From Parastagonospora avenae f. sp. tritici 18332-5 (lineage: Eukaryota; Ascomycota; Dothideomycetes; Pleosporales; Phaeosphaeriaceae): a stretch of DNA of 38,173 bases. Below the pieces are notes generated by a model. It saw only the letters and a list, made by a program, of their open reading frames with translations. It did not search any database and had not been told where the DNA came from. Each line of letters starts with the position of its first letter. Positions within the stretch are counted from its first letter, which is position 1. The position numbers were made by a program, and so were the translations under genes. This document shows, piece after piece, positions 1 to 10,735 of the stretch. Where the stretch lies: positions 1 through 38,173 of the forward strand of contig JAFJTR010000147.1 of assembly GCA_022559985.1 (NCBI GenBank). Reading direction: 5' to 3'.

Positions 1-781
1 TTGCTCGCTCTCCATCTCCTCCACCAAAGGTGACGTCACGGGGACGCAACGTCAAGCTTCCAAGTAAATTCAAATAGTACAAAATGATTGCAAGGTCTTG
101 TTTGCTAAACCACCAAGAAATTTTGCGATGATCGCTACTGTACGTGTTGTTATAGCCTCATCTTTGTGATCTCAGAAATGGTGTTCCGCGCGCATCACGC
201 GGAGTCGCGCATCACGCGCACGGGCATGTTAATGAGTGGAAATTGAAGTTGCACAGCTTCTGTGGGTAGCTGTTAGATCCGGTGGGGAAAAGCGATGAGT
301 TGTCTCGAATCGTTCGGCGACTTGTCGAATCGATAATGTATCTGTAGCGCGACTACACCAATCACGTAGGCTAGGATCACGAGGAGGCCTTCCTGAGCCA
401 TGCCATAGTATTCGCGGCAGAGGATGCGCGAACGAATTGGCAAACAGTGAACTGCAAGCTTCACATAATTTTCTGTAACGTGCAATTCCGGCTTCGGAGC
501 TTGCCTGTAAAGGAGACTTCTCTGCTTCTCCAATGACGTCACTAGCCATACAGTCGCCAGAGCGCAGGCTCAAGCCACTTCGACAGATACACTACATTAG
601 CTTTATTATGGTCTCCTAAGATGCGCTAGTCTTGATCCGCGTGAAATTAGAGGTATTGACTGGGGGCGATAAAGCTAAAGGTTGATAATTAGACATAGGG
701 CACGCTCGTAACGAGTATGGTGGGACATCTTTCCTTCTACAAGGGCAGCTCGTGCCACCGTTTGGCTGGCCGGTTCCATGT
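1..781. other. No gene recognised; short GC-rich direct repeat
   Basis: I see no supported gene here; the open frames are short, overlap on both strands and resemble nothing. Positions 190-201 and 207-218 carry the same 12-mer GCGCATCACGCG separated by 5 bases, probably a local duplication. The right part (about 600-781) probably holds the degraded 3' end of the pogo-like transposase that follows, because in this family coding normally continues well past the stop at 782. Confidence 0.5.
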
Positions 782-1822
782 CTACTGTGCTGGCTTATAT
801 AGCCAGGTGAAACGCTCCTTCCCAATCGCATCTATACCGGCTCGGTTGAGTCGTTCAACCTCATCTCGATATGCGGCCTTTAGTGGCCGAAATGCAGATA
901 CGTCACACGGCTGGAGCTTGTGAGAAGTATGCGAGGGAAGGCAGCATAGGATGATGTTGTTTCCAAAGCAGAACTCGAGAATCTCTAGTGTCTCATGGGT
1001 GCCGAAACCATCACAGATCAATACACGTGGTTTTCCCTTCGCTCTGTCCTTACTTTGGGGGTCAAAAACAAGCTTAAGCTATTCGAGGCTGATCTTAGAG
1101 TCGTTAAATCCGTTCTCAGAGAATGCATAATGCCATCCAGGGGTTGGGCAAGTAGTCCAGTTGCTCCGGTGGCTCTTTGCCGGCCAGATTATAAGTGGTA
1201 ACAGAGACCTCCCGTCGGCGCTAATACACTCGATAGCAGTTACCTGGGTGCGCTTCACGCCCGCTCCCCTGTATCCTCGCAGGTCATCCTTGCCTACTAA
1301 CACCTTTGCGCAGCTGAGCATGCTAAGCATGACACCGGTCTCCTCCATGTTCCAGACATTCTCCGGTCGTATGTTTGGGTCATCGATGACCTTGCTTATC
1401 ACCTTAAACCACTCTGTGACATTATCATATATATGTATCTCATGGCGCTTCCAATCTATCGATCTGACTCGTCGTGCCATGAGTTCTGGATGCCGTTCTT
1501 CGAAGGCTCGGGCCAAATTCTTGCCGGGTGGCTTCACGCGCTTACCTGATCGCCGACATGCGATGTTGCAGGCTAGGGAGGGTATGTACTTGATACGGAC
1601 GGGCTGTCCAAAACTAGACATTAGTAGTGAAAACTCTACGAAAGCCTTCCCCTCCTCTACGGTCAGGTATTGTTGCCGTTGGGCCTTCTGCTTCATCGAG
1701 GGTCGTCCATTCTCTTGGTGCCAATATGTACTAAGGGCAAGCCCACAAGCTTCCGCGCGGGCAGCCCATGTTCCGTGTTCGATTGAAGAAGCCTGCGCCG
1801 GCGGCTCATAGGCTCGAGACAT
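782..1822 (-). pseudogene. Degenerate pogo/Fot1-like transposase (Tc1-mariner, DDE_1 family)
   Basis: This is the relic of a cut-and-paste DNA transposase. It reads in one frame from ATG at 1822 with a single in-frame TAG at 1079-1081, in a context (SLE-stop-LKLVFDPQ) where the family has Trp, so TGG->TAG. Residues about 1-115 look like the psq and CENP-B helix-turn-helix DNA-binding domains (KNLARAFEERHPEL). The DDE domain follows: NMEETG at about 158-163, ICDGFGTHET, and QPCDVSAFRPLKAAY. The first catalytic Asp is Glu here (NMEETG for the usual NMDETG), so the catalytic triad would be damaged even without the stop. The frame ends early at 782, and the usual C-terminal tail is missing or frameshifted. 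Family assignment rests on motif recognition. Confidence 0.85.
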
Positions 1823-1970
1823 GACGACGATCGTGATGTTGCTTACAGCACAATACTCGAGGGACGCATCGCAACGTTGCGCGTTCTACGCTCGACCGCT
1901 GAAAATAGCCCTTTGTCCATAGATGGTTCGAGAAGAGCACCACACGTCGCCTTATTTTGGAATAGGCATA

Positions 1971-2036
1971 GGCTGCTGAGATTTGTCCCTAAGGTTTTGA
2001 GATTTGTCCCCAAGATGAGATTTGTCCCCAACGCTA
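1971..2036 (+). repeat. Left terminal inverted repeat of the MULE
   Basis: This 66-base terminal repeat starts GGCTGCTGAGATTTGTCC and ends CCCCAACGCTA. It carries three tandem-like copies of GAGATTTGTCCC. It matches the reverse complement of 4935-5000 except at three transition positions (near 1990, 2011 and 2016), which is consistent with RIP after insertion. Confidence 0.92.
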
Positions 2037-2140
2037 ACTATATATCTACTAGCGCATAAATTAATTACAGCACATAAAGAACAACATTTAGCTGCCTTAG
2101 TAGATTCGTAGTAGCTACCGTGTTCTATTGCAGTTCGCTT

Positions 2141-2706
2141 CTAGTGTCGTTGAGATCTCTTCCGCGGGCCGAGATCCTTCCAAGCCTCTGAAGCCAATGC
2201 TGCTGCTGCTCGCTTGGGACGCTGTGTAGGCTCATCCTGAGGCTTACTAAGTGCATTCTGCGCATTAACTTGCGCGAATCTCTCAGAGTAGAACGCCTCC
2301 ATGTCTCCAAAATGATAGTTCCACGCCATAGTTGGTGTGCAGGAAGCGAAAATTCCTTGCTTGGCGAGAGCCATGTTCCGCGCTTCTACCAGCTCCGCAG
2401 GGTCCTCCTCTTGCCCTGTCTCTGCCAGAAAGTTGGTAGCCGACATCATATCGTTGCACTGATATAGAACAGGCTGAGATCTTCGGCCTTCAATGTCGGC
2501 TAGGAATTCATCTAATGTTAGAGGTTACTAAACAGGAGGCGAAGCCATAGTTACTGACACAGCGACAGCTACAGGGGGAGATGAAAGAGGAGATGTAAGA
2601 GAAGTTAAAGGAGCTGGTGCTGGAATTGATACAGATATGCAGGTGGTTGCAGGACCTGTACCTAGTGCAGATGTAGGAATTAAAACAGTGATAGAAGTGC
2701 TGACTT
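2141..2706 (-). pseudogene. C-terminal part or second reading frame of the MULE
   Basis: An open stretch on the minus strand reads through a Thr/Pro/Val/Ser-rich segment (about 2706-2540), then two adjacent stops (TAG TAA) where CAG CAA would fit, then LTLDEFLADIEGRRSQ and a 102-residue open segment ending at 2141. The segment has no domain that I recognise. It lies downstream of the transposase in the same frame as its C-terminal part, so it is either the tail of the same protein or an accessory MULE product. A Pro/Ser/Thr-rich linker before a short C-terminal domain would suit a tail. Confidence 0.5.
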
Positions 2707-2752
2707 GCTGCAGAGCTTTAGCAAGTGTTTAGCCCTCGTGTTGACGGTCAGG

Positions 2753-4655
2753 TTAAAAGCGAGGAATAGAAGGCGGCACAGGTTGTTCGAAAGCTGAGGG
2801 GTCTCTGCGAGTAGATGCTTCGTTCTTCCTCGGCGCACCTCTTATTTGAGCAATAAGTGGCTTAAGAACAGACTGGTGCGGCCTGGGGGATAAAGACACC
2901 GAAGGTCCTTGCTCACGTTGATAGCGCCAATAATCATCGTAGAGGTGATTTAATCGTAGCGTAGATCTAGCAGCTATTATTTCCTGCAGCGTGTGACGAT
3001 AAGGGAGACTATTCGTTTTCTTGAAGAGGCCTGAACAAGGATGCCCGCCACGACGCTGTTTTTGTTCTTTCTGACGTAGCAAGTCTTGTTGTCTGATGCG
3101 CTTAATAGCTAGTGGTGTCAGGACGTCATGGATTCCAGGAGGCAGGAATGGCATGGACTCGAGCTTGTGCTGAAACTTAGTGCTGTGTCTCGAAGAAGCG
3201 ATCTCCTTTCTGTACTTGTTGTATTGGCTCTTAACTATCTGCTTAATCCTCCTAACGACACGAAGCAAGTTGCCTGTTAAAGTTATTAAGTAGTCTTTTA
3301 AGACCTTATGCATCCTTTCAACTAGTGAGCTTGTAATCGTGTTATAATGCCGGTAATAAGAGGTCCACGCAGCTGCCCACTCCGTGCGTGTTAGGTATTG
3401 ATTCTCTTGCAGGTACCTGCATAGCTCTAACTAGTGACTGTAATCTTTAAGCAAATCGTTCTATTTAAATTAGAACTCTAATAGCCTCTTTGCGTAGACT
3501 AACTGCTCTAGTTAGCCTAGGACTACGTGATATAGAAGCGTCTTCTTAGAGCGCTCCTAACAATAAGGGCTAGCATACCTAAGTCTAGCGTTTCATAAAC
3601 AAAGCTCTTTGTTTAGCGATCCTCTGCTTTTCCTCTTTTGTCACACTATTAGCGTCTCGCCACGTTTGTTGCGCTTTCGTCTGAACGTTTTTGTTAATGT
3701 GCTATACGCACAGGAGCTAAGGAACTCCTGGAAGTAGCGAGCGAGCTAACATCTTTAATGCTTCTTCCTAATCGCTGATAAATACACGTGGTTGTGGCAC
3801 ACCAGTCTTATGGAGGAAATTCGCGATTGCCTAATAGTAGTCTGCATATGTCTCGTTACTAAGGAAGCAGAAGCCTGCAGAGAAAAACGTCTGCAGGTTA
3901 GTGCAGCCTAGTATATGTAGTAGTGGAAGCTTGTACTTGTTAGTTCGGTATGTGCAGTCTATTAGTAGGACATTAGGATTTGCTAGAAGAAGCTTAACCT
4001 GCTTCTAGTGAGCGAAGAAGAGGTTCTAGACGTGATTGTTGTCGTCCTTCTTAACAGCAAAGATCTAGTCTGTTGTAGACAGGTCGTCTAGCAACGTCTC
4101 TACCGGGCTTCTTCTATTAAGATGCTTCTCTCTGATAGTCTTCCTCTCGCTGCGGATATCGGTGGCAGATACTAGTGTGTCCTGATCCTCTCTCTGGATG
4201 GCAGCCAGTATCTGCATAGGGCGCACGCCAGCATGGGTCATTGATTCTATCATCTCCTTCTGTGCTGGTGTGCGTCTGCGGTAGATATTGTGCGCGCTTG
4301 AGTTGATTAACTGAGGATGGTTATAGTCCTTGTTTTATACTTCTAACTTCTATTAATTGCTGTGCTTTGTCGTGAAGATAATAAGCTTAAAAGGGCATCT
4401 AGTAGAGCGTGTACTTGTGCTTAAAACCTTTGCGCTCAACTAATAGTTATGTCTAAAACAGTCGCAATGATAGTAATAGCGTGTCTTAACAGTCGAATTG
4501 TGAGGCCAACTTCGCTTAAGGACGAAGCCGTAGCTATGCTGCATGCCATAGGTCTTGAGCGCGTTGTACGCTTCCTTATATGAGCTGTAGAGCAGGTCGG
4601 GAGGGGGTGCTATATCTTCTATGGTAGGATGCGAACGTAGATTAACAAGCCACAC
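2753..4655 (-). pseudogene. RIP-mutated MULE transposase
   Basis: The order on the minus strand is clear. First comes an N-terminal FAR1-like DNA-binding segment (about 4655-4440; PPPDLLYSSYKEAYNALK and YYYHCD). Then comes a stretch typical of fungal MULEs (4253-4065; IESMTHAGVRPMQIL, SPVETLLDDL). The core MULE transposase domain follows (about 4064-3600; LLIDCTYRTNKYKLPLLHIL, NETYADYY, CVYHINKNV). The C-terminal part (about 3590-2753; RTEWAAAWTSYYRHYNTITS, ERMHKVLKDYLITLTGNL) is in another frame, so a frameshift lies near 3590. Many TAA/TAG stops sit where Gln is expected. An upstream ATG is not clear (4655 is GTG), so the true start is lost or lies further up. Confidence 0.88.
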
Positions 4656-4934
4656 CTAACACTCGTCAGATTATTAATGTGACCTGATGGGATATGATTA
4701 ATGATGTGATGATTTGTTGTATTATTGTCTGATTAAGGTGCTATAGAGATGTACATGCTCTTGTGCGAGTAAGGCTAAAGTAGGATTGAGTCAGTTGTTA
4801 AGCATCGTCAGGCTTAAGGATCTCTTAGCACCTGTAATATCTAATAACACGTCTATGTGCTTAATCTGTTGCGAAGACTTTATGTTAAAAAATTACACAC
4901 TAAGCCATGTTAAGTGATTAATTTCGGCTAGCAC

Positions 4935-5000
4935 TAGCGTTGGGGACAAATCTTATCTTAGGGACAAATCTCAAAACCTTGGGGACAAATCTCAGCAGCC
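4935..5000 (-). repeat. Right terminal inverted repeat of the MULE
   Basis: This is the inverted partner of 1971-2036. It is followed directly by the 9-base target duplication ATAGGCATA at 5001-5009, whose twin lies at 1962-1970. Confidence 0.92.
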
Positions 5001-5231
5001 ATAGGCATATAATATAGTACGGTTTGGTCTGATGAGCTAATTCTGTCTTACTTAAGCTTTTTAACCCAACTGGTGCTCACCTCGCGCCGATCCTTCAAGC
5101 GAATCCAGTTGCCCTATCGCGGATAAATTCGCTCTACCCCAATATTAGGCGAACTATCTCCAGGGTGGAAAGGAAGATAATTCGCATCATAAAGTATCAA
5201 TTAAGACTCCCGAGCCAGCAACGCAAGCATG

Positions 5232-5927
5232 TTATCGTTCTGCAGCCGGGATGCAAAGCAGATCTACGTAAGTATGCTCTGTATAGAAAGATCGACAGTA
5301 TGAGGACAACGTCGTAATTTTTGTCGGCTCTGTAGCAAGAGAGGCATTTTTTCTTGTAGAAGCATGCTCTGCGACATGGGGATCATACAACTCACGGGCT
5401 GAGGTATATGATGCTTGAATAGCAAGATCTGTTCTGCACGGTGGGTTTTTCGCGTGGCAGGGGGGGATGTTATATAGCTTCATGGTCTCTTGGAAGCGTT
5501 CGCGTAGACCCTCTACTTTCTGTTTAGAAACGTAAATGGCATCTAGCTTTACATCCTCTTGAGTTTCTAGCTCTAGAATTACGTCCTCAATCGAGTCCTC
5601 ATACTTCTCAACTAGAAGAGTTACGGCGTTCTTATGCTTCTCAGTCAAATCTGCTAGAAATAGGTCGAATTTCCTAGCCAATACAGATGCAGCTCGATGT
5701 TATTCCTCTCTCAGTCTAGCATATGTCTCCTCGCGGCATGTCACCAACGTCGCTAGTGCATCACCAAAAGGCTCAGTATGACATGTAGCAAAGGGAGCAG
5801 TCTCTTCTGTGATCATCTGCGCCATAGTTGATTCTTGATCAGTGCTAGAGTTCTCGAAACTGGTGTTGTAATGTGTTTGGTAGTCTTTTAGTGTGATTTG
5901 TAGAGGAGGAGAAAAGGTAGAGCTCAA
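5232..5927 (-). pseudogene. Unknown helical/coiled-coil protein, one in-frame stop
   Basis: One minus-strand frame runs from ATG at 5927 to the stop at 5232, interrupted only by TAA at about 5700-5702 (…YARLREE-stop-HRAASVLARKF…). CAA->TAA would explain it, but a short unspotted intron is also possible. The middle part (TEKHKNAVTLLVEKYEDSIE, followed by VILELETQEDVKLDAI) is charged and heptad-like, suggesting a coiled coil. The tail is Cys/Thr/Ser-rich with PPCHAKNPPC. I do not recognise the family. It sits just outside the MULE and may itself be a decayed repeat-family gene. Confidence 0.4.
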
Positions 5928-6250
5928 AGATCGCTTAAGTACTTGCGTGAAGGACCTTGTGAGTCTGCGGTGACTGTGTGCAGAATTACCAGCATTGTGA
6001 CTGTGCTTTGATCGGTTATCACTGTGTTAGGCATATAGTATTCATAGTGAATTTACATTCACTCGATATCCTCTGCAAAGATCTTGTAGGAGCGTATTTG
6101 ATCCGATGTAGTTTTTGCAAACGATACCTCTAGGCAGCATGGAACGAATCAGAACCAGCGATCGCAATCTTGGCACGTTGGGCCGGTCCAACGACTCCAT
6201 TGACGCATAGATATATGCATGGAAAGTCTCATCAAATTCTCCCCGTTCAT
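5928..6250. other. Intergenic, no gene recognised
   Basis: This is the spacer downstream of the PheC-like gene. A minus-strand open frame covering 6042-6302 overlaps the end of that gene in a different frame and has no family features. I treat it as chance. Confidence 0.5.
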
Positions 6251-7222
6251 CTAAACCGACGGCCATTTGTACGACATCCACTTCTCCAATGTGCGGTTCC
6301 AATTGCCACTTCCTACTTGAAAATGCACGAAGGTGTCTAGATACTGTTTCCAGACCGGGTCTCGCCCAATCATATATCCTAGCTCCTCAAACGTAAAGGC
6401 CGCATCCGGATTGACAATGCACAACGTCTCAGGGTGCAATTGAACCTGTAGTTCAACTTCTACAATGTCGCTAATCATTGCATCCGCCTGACCCTCGATG
6501 ACCGCCTGGTAAACTGCATTGTTATCCGGCACCAACACTATCGTAGCTGACTTCAGGTTCGCTCGGTCAAAAGCCTCATTGGTACCTCCGGGATTGACAG
6601 CGACCTTGACGCCGGCCACGTCAATGGCTGCCAGTGAGGAGAACCTAGCAAGATCTGCACAGCGCACACAGGCCGCCTTTCCCACACGCTGTATAGCAGT
6701 CGAAAAGAAAGCTCGTTGTGCGCGAGTCAACGTGATGCTGACGCCGCTCATAGCAACATCAAATTTTCCAGCGACTGTGTCGGCAGTCAAGTTTCCCCAG
6801 CTGGTGGGGATGAACTCGACGGGTTGTGCGAGTGAAAGAGAGTTCGATAAGGCCTGCGCAAGGTCGATGTCCGCGCCAATGTAGGACGTGTATGGGGGTG
6901 GCGTGACGGGCATAGCTGTTCGGTTGGTCACCTTGTACGAGAACGGCTTATAATCACCAGTTGTGCCAACTTTTAGGTAGCCACGAGACTGGATTTTGTC
7001 TAGATTTGAGGTCGCGTTTCCACATGGGGGACAACTTGGTACTGAGTAGCTGTTGACAAGTCAGTTGATCAAAGTGCAAAACCTGGTTTTCGTTTTGCAA
7101 TGTTACCTTGAAGACAACTTTGTAGTATCATGCTTGTTCTCCGTTCTAGATACAGAAGAGGCACGAGTGAGCGGGCTTAAAAGTAGGTAAACTGCAGCAA
7201 AAATCGACGCAGTGTTCATCAT
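6251..7222 (-). CDS. Secreted cyclohexadienyl/arogenate dehydratase-like protein (periplasmic binding protein fold)
   Basis: Hand model: exon 1 is 7222-7107, intron is 7106-7050 (57 nt, GTAACA..CAACAG, branch CTGAC), exon 2 is 7049-6251; 304 aa. The N-terminus MMNTASIFAAVYLLLSP looks like a signal peptide, cut near residues 20-22. The mature part begins with LDKIQSRGYLKVGTTGDYKP, the typical start of family 3 solute-binding proteins. It then follows bacterial PheC closely: FIPTSWGNLTAD, DVAMSGVSITL, VAVNPGGTNEAFDRANLKSA, SDIVEVELQVQLHPE. PheC removes water and CO2 from prephenate or arogenate to give phenylpyruvate or phenylalanine. The Glu in SDIVE aligns with the conserved Glu of TDAIE in PheC. 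The bacterial type and the predicted export suggest horizontal origin. An amino-acid-binding role without enzyme activity is possible. Confidence 0.85.
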
Positions 7223-9284
7223 GGCAACTGCAACTGGGCCATTTTGGCCTGAAGTCGGGATCTAGGTACTACTTATGCTGTTTCGGTCCAATGCTCGGCT
7301 CGGCGCAACACTCGGCATGATCTAGGAAATTCGAAATTTCAGTCATCCAAAGAATGATACTGTCTTGTAAGTGTTATGAAATGAAAGCTCGTGCGCGCTC
7401 GGCCGCATGCGCAAAGTAGTAAATGTGACCTATGGATTGGTTATTGCGAGCATGTCGTTAGTCTCGGCGTGGCCTGGTGGAAAGTAATGAGTGACGTAAG
7501 CGTTCCCACGGCAGTCTCCGCTGTCAGGAGTGCGTCCCGAGGTCGGGCCGAACGTGCCTCTAAACTCCGGTGGCGGCCTGTAAACTGTGACCTTCGGGAT
7601 CAGCACGAAACGTCCACATGGCAGTACAAGTGCATTAAGTATAGACCTGATGTCTCCGCATCTGTATTACCAACCTTTGGGTCGTAGTAAGGGAGCCCAA
7701 GCGCGAATCAGAGCGTGCAGGTTAGACCCTTGGGATTTTTTGGTCAGCCCAAAGGACATGTCCGCCTTGAACTCCGCCACCACATGCGGTACTTGAAGTG
7801 GGAGAAGAAGAACCGACATTGTCAGGTTGTTGAGGTTCGCATCGTCAAGAGCTCGCATCCAAATGTACCTGGCATTGGAGACTGGTCCGTCCAAGGCATG
7901 GTGACTTTATGCGGCGCCCACCTATCCCAGCAGTTGCGACAGGGAGACCGGCATCCAGTGTGAAGACATCGCAGTCCCAGTAGAGGCCTTTATCTAGTAG
8001 CTTAAGTGCGGCGATGATGTTGAACTTGGAATCGTTGACCTAAGCTCCGAACTTCTCCCTGTTCGTTTGGGATTGTGGCATCGTGCTGGTATTGCTTCTG
8101 GCACTTCTAGACTTGGACTTAGCACCACAGCACGACAGCTTCTCTAGCTTAAGCGCAGTGCTCGGGATAGGATAACGATAAGATAAGCTGTAAGCCGACG
8201 GGCTTTCGACAAAATGCACGAGCGTTTAACGCATCTACTGCTAGCTAAAGCAAGGCGATTGCGTAATGCTCTTACTGAATTGTGGTGTTGCACAGTAAGC
8301 TGAACTATTCTTCTAAAAGACACGAGAGGAGAATCGACTCTATAGCCTCAGGCTACTATTCCGAGAATATATGTCGTTCTAGCCTGTTGTTGCGTTTGTT
8401 GTGTTGGGAAATGTCTGTAGCGTCTCACTACGCTGGGAGTCCCATTACGCAGGGACGGACGTTACCTATTCTAATTTTATTTTCCGAGTCGCTCAATTTG
8501 TCCAGCATTGCTACGGGCGTAATGCCTATTATCATTTACTCGCGGTCGTTACCGGATGGAACGGTGGGACTTGCGGAGGGGCGTGATGAGCGACTCTGCT
8601 GGGCAGGATCATTCTGGCCTGCTCCTAGTCTAGTTGCTCTTCAATAACTAGGCGAGCGCCCGCGGCGCTGAGAGTTGGCAAGCCTTCACCGGTGTTCGCA
8701 AATCGAGACGTCCGTGGAGCGCTTCCGCTGACATGGAAGGAGGACGCTAGAGCAAAATTTGCGTGGGAGACCGATTCGTAGAAAGTTCAAGGGCAGAATG
8801 TGGTGAACTTGTGATGCATTGAACAGAGACTCGATTGCGTAGAGGACGGCGAAGGAAGGTAGTGAAAAATTACATGTGGGTAACATAGTCCGAAAAGTGC
8901 AAACTTACTCGCTTGCACTGCTTGAAGAAGGAAAGCTCAAGGCAAGTGTCTGGGAAGCGAAACAAAATACACAGAAGTAAGAACTCATCGCTAGGGACTA
9001 CGAGTCCTCCGAGAGTAACACTGTAATAGTAGAGAAATATGGAAAGTAGCAAGACAAGAATCGAATGCTGCAGGAGGTGCTGTTTAATGAATAACAGAGG
9101 GTAAAGGTGAAGAGTTGCTCTTCAGACGCCAGACATGTCAACAATTAAGCCAATCCAGCTGATCAGCTAGTTTCCTTTCCTGTTTGAGCGTGCACGTTCT
9201 ACAATATGCTCCTTGTAGACGTGAAAGTCCCTTTGCGTGGCACGTTCGCGAATCAAGCCGCCGATCGGCTTGATTGTTGACACG
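7223..9284. other. Gene-poor stretch with faint coding remnants
   Basis: I see no complete gene. On the minus strand, about 8110-7860 reads MPQSQTNREKFGA-stop-VNDSKFNIIAALKLL and on to GLYWDCDVFTLDAGLP, then shifts frame into an open stretch 7894-7667. It looks like a decayed exon of a protein I cannot name. Another minus-strand stretch, 9052-8870, is hydrophobic but has no ATG. A perfect hairpin lies at 9251-9275. Confidence 0.35.
9251..9275. repeat. Perfect hairpin, 10-bp stem
   Basis: AATCAAGCCG (9251-9260), the 5-base loop CCGAT, and CGGCTTGATT (9266-9275) form a perfect 10-bp inverted repeat. It ends directly next to the promoter-like repeat copy at 9285-9441. Confidence 0.7.
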
Positions 9285-9441
9285 TGTAAGCAGTAGGGAG
9301 CAGAAGACGAAGTGTAATGTAAGGTGTATTGTGTTCTGATGACCGAGAGGTCTGTGATGAAGGCTTATATACATAGAGTGGTGGGCTAATCGGCTGGTGG
9401 CTAGTCGACGTGACCATACAAGGTACCCTTGGCTTACAACA
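9285..9441 (-). repeat. Dispersed promoter-like repeat, copy 1
   Basis: This 157-base stretch is a direct, diverged copy of 11668-11816. Shared blocks include TGTAAGCAG at the left, GTTCTGATGACCGAG, TGTGATGAAGGCTTATATAC, and GTGACCATACAAGGTACCC followed by CTTACAACA at the right. Read on the minus strand it has a TATA box (TATATAA, 9371-9365). The CCAAT box seen in copy 2 is changed here to CCGAT. The right end is the junction with the truncated pogo relic. Confidence 0.7.
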
Positions 9442-9524
9442 TGTCTGTCAGACGCTCATCGACGTTGTTATGAGTAGGCTGGAAAAGGCGAGAGAATTGA
9501 CTTTCTCGTACATAAATTACAAGA

Positions 9525-10735
9525 ATGCATGAAATATGTCGGCGGACTACTAGTATGAGTTGTTTAATTCATAGTGGCAAGCGAGTCGCGCACCCCTACA
9601 ACTTCAACGATGCTAGCTTCATGATGGGCAAGATCACGACCCAGCTCGTTGTAATAGGATCAGACAGGAGAGTTAGGCCAAAGGCCCTCCAGCCTGGCGA
9701 CCGTGAATGGGTGACAGCGATCGCTGGTATTAACGCTGCTGGCTGGACAATCCCACCGTTCCTTATCTTCGCTGGCCAGTATCACCTATCTGCCTGGTAT
9801 GCGGAAGCAGAGATCCCACGCGACTGGGCGATCGCAGTGAGCGAAAACGGCTGGACGAACCATGAGCTAGGAGTAGAGTGGCTAAAGCACGTCAACGCTC
9901 ATACAAAGACTCGCGTTGTTGGTGCGCGTCGCCTGCTCATCCTTGACGGCCACGAAAGCCACCACTCTCTTGATTTTCAAGAGCTCAGCAAGGAGAACAA
10001 TATCTACACGCTCTGCATGCCGTCTCACTCATCATACCTACGGCAGCCGCTTGACGTTGGCTGCTTCTCGCCGTTAAAGCGCGCGTAGACTACAGCTGCG
10101 AAGTTGAGAGCTTAATCCGCCACGACATCAACCATATCACTAAGCTCGAGTTCCTGCCAGCCTTCAAGGCAGCGTTCAGTCGATCGTTCGCCTCAGCTAA
10201 TATCTGCTCAGCCTGACGAGGCGCAGGCCTTGTGCCTTTCCAACCAGACGTTGTACTGTCAAAGCTTGACGTGCAGCTACGTACGCCTACTCCAGCTGCT
10301 CTCCTATAGGCTCCCTGGGAAGCTTGTACGCCGAGCAACGTAAGCGAGGTTGAAGCTCAATCGACGTTAATACGTAAGCGCGTGCGACGGCATAAGAGCT
10401 CATCACCTCTTTTGATCATTCAGGCGATTGACCAGCTTAAGAAGGGCGCTGAGGTGATGATGCTCTCAGCTGAGCTGATGCGCGATCGGATTGCCAGCCT
10501 TGAGAAGGCTAATGATGCAGCGTCAGCGCGCAAACAGCGTAGAAAAAAGCGTTTACAGCAGCGAGAGGTCCTGAAAAAGGAGCTGGCGAGGATCTACTTG
10601 CTCAATAAGAGGCTGATCAGCAGATTGCACGTGAAGAGCGTCAAGGAGGGGAGCAATCTGGCCGCAGCCGCCAAGCTCTCGCACGCTGTAAGAGGTGCAG
10701 AGAGACTGGACATAACTCACGTATATGCAAAGTAG
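9525..10735 (+). pseudogene. 5'-truncated Tan1-like pogo transposase relic
   Basis: The region keeps most of the DDE domain and C-terminus of a fungal pogo-type transposase: REWVTAIAGINAAGW, FIFAGQYHLSAWY-like LIFAGQYHLSAWY, SENGWTNHELGVEWLKH, LLILDGHESHHS, RQPLDVGCFSPLKRA. The N-terminal DNA-binding domains are missing. The first catalytic motif reads NFNDASF for the usual NFDE(T/A)GF, so Asp is Asn (residue 28 from the ATG at 9525), while Asp141 and Asp177 remain. An insertion of about 5 bases near 10087 breaks the frame. The C-terminal part then continues in frame 2 (HDINHITKLEFLPAFKAAF, VEAQSTLIRKRVRRHKSS) with stops near 10216 (TGA) and 10293 (TAG) to the end at 10735. Confidence 0.85.

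Larger units (their letters stand above)
1971..5000 (-). mobile_element. Complete but inactivated Mutator-like element (MULE), 3030 bp
   Basis: Both ends are visible. The outer 66 bases (1971-2036) are an inverted copy of 4935-5000 with only three differences, all C/T-type transitions. The element is flanked on both sides by the same 9 bases, ATAGGCATA (1962-1970 and 5001-5009), a target site duplication of the length typical for MULEs. Each terminal repeat contains three copies of a GAGATTTGTCCC-like motif, which could be transposase-binding sites. Inside lies a MULE transposase on the minus strand, broken by many stops that fall where Gln codons are expected. The matching target duplication and the near-identical ends suggest that the insertion is younger than the neighbouring pogo relics. 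Confidence 0.92.

Noticed and set aside
1161..1811. Long plus-strand open frame (216 codons)
   Set aside because: It is antisense to the pogo-like transposase, which has recognisable domains on the minus strand.
9275..9441. Solo LTR with TGTTG…CAACA borders
   Set aside because: The two promoter-like repeats share sequence only from 9285, the flanks show no 5-bp target duplication, and no primer-binding site is visible. Kept only as a possibility.
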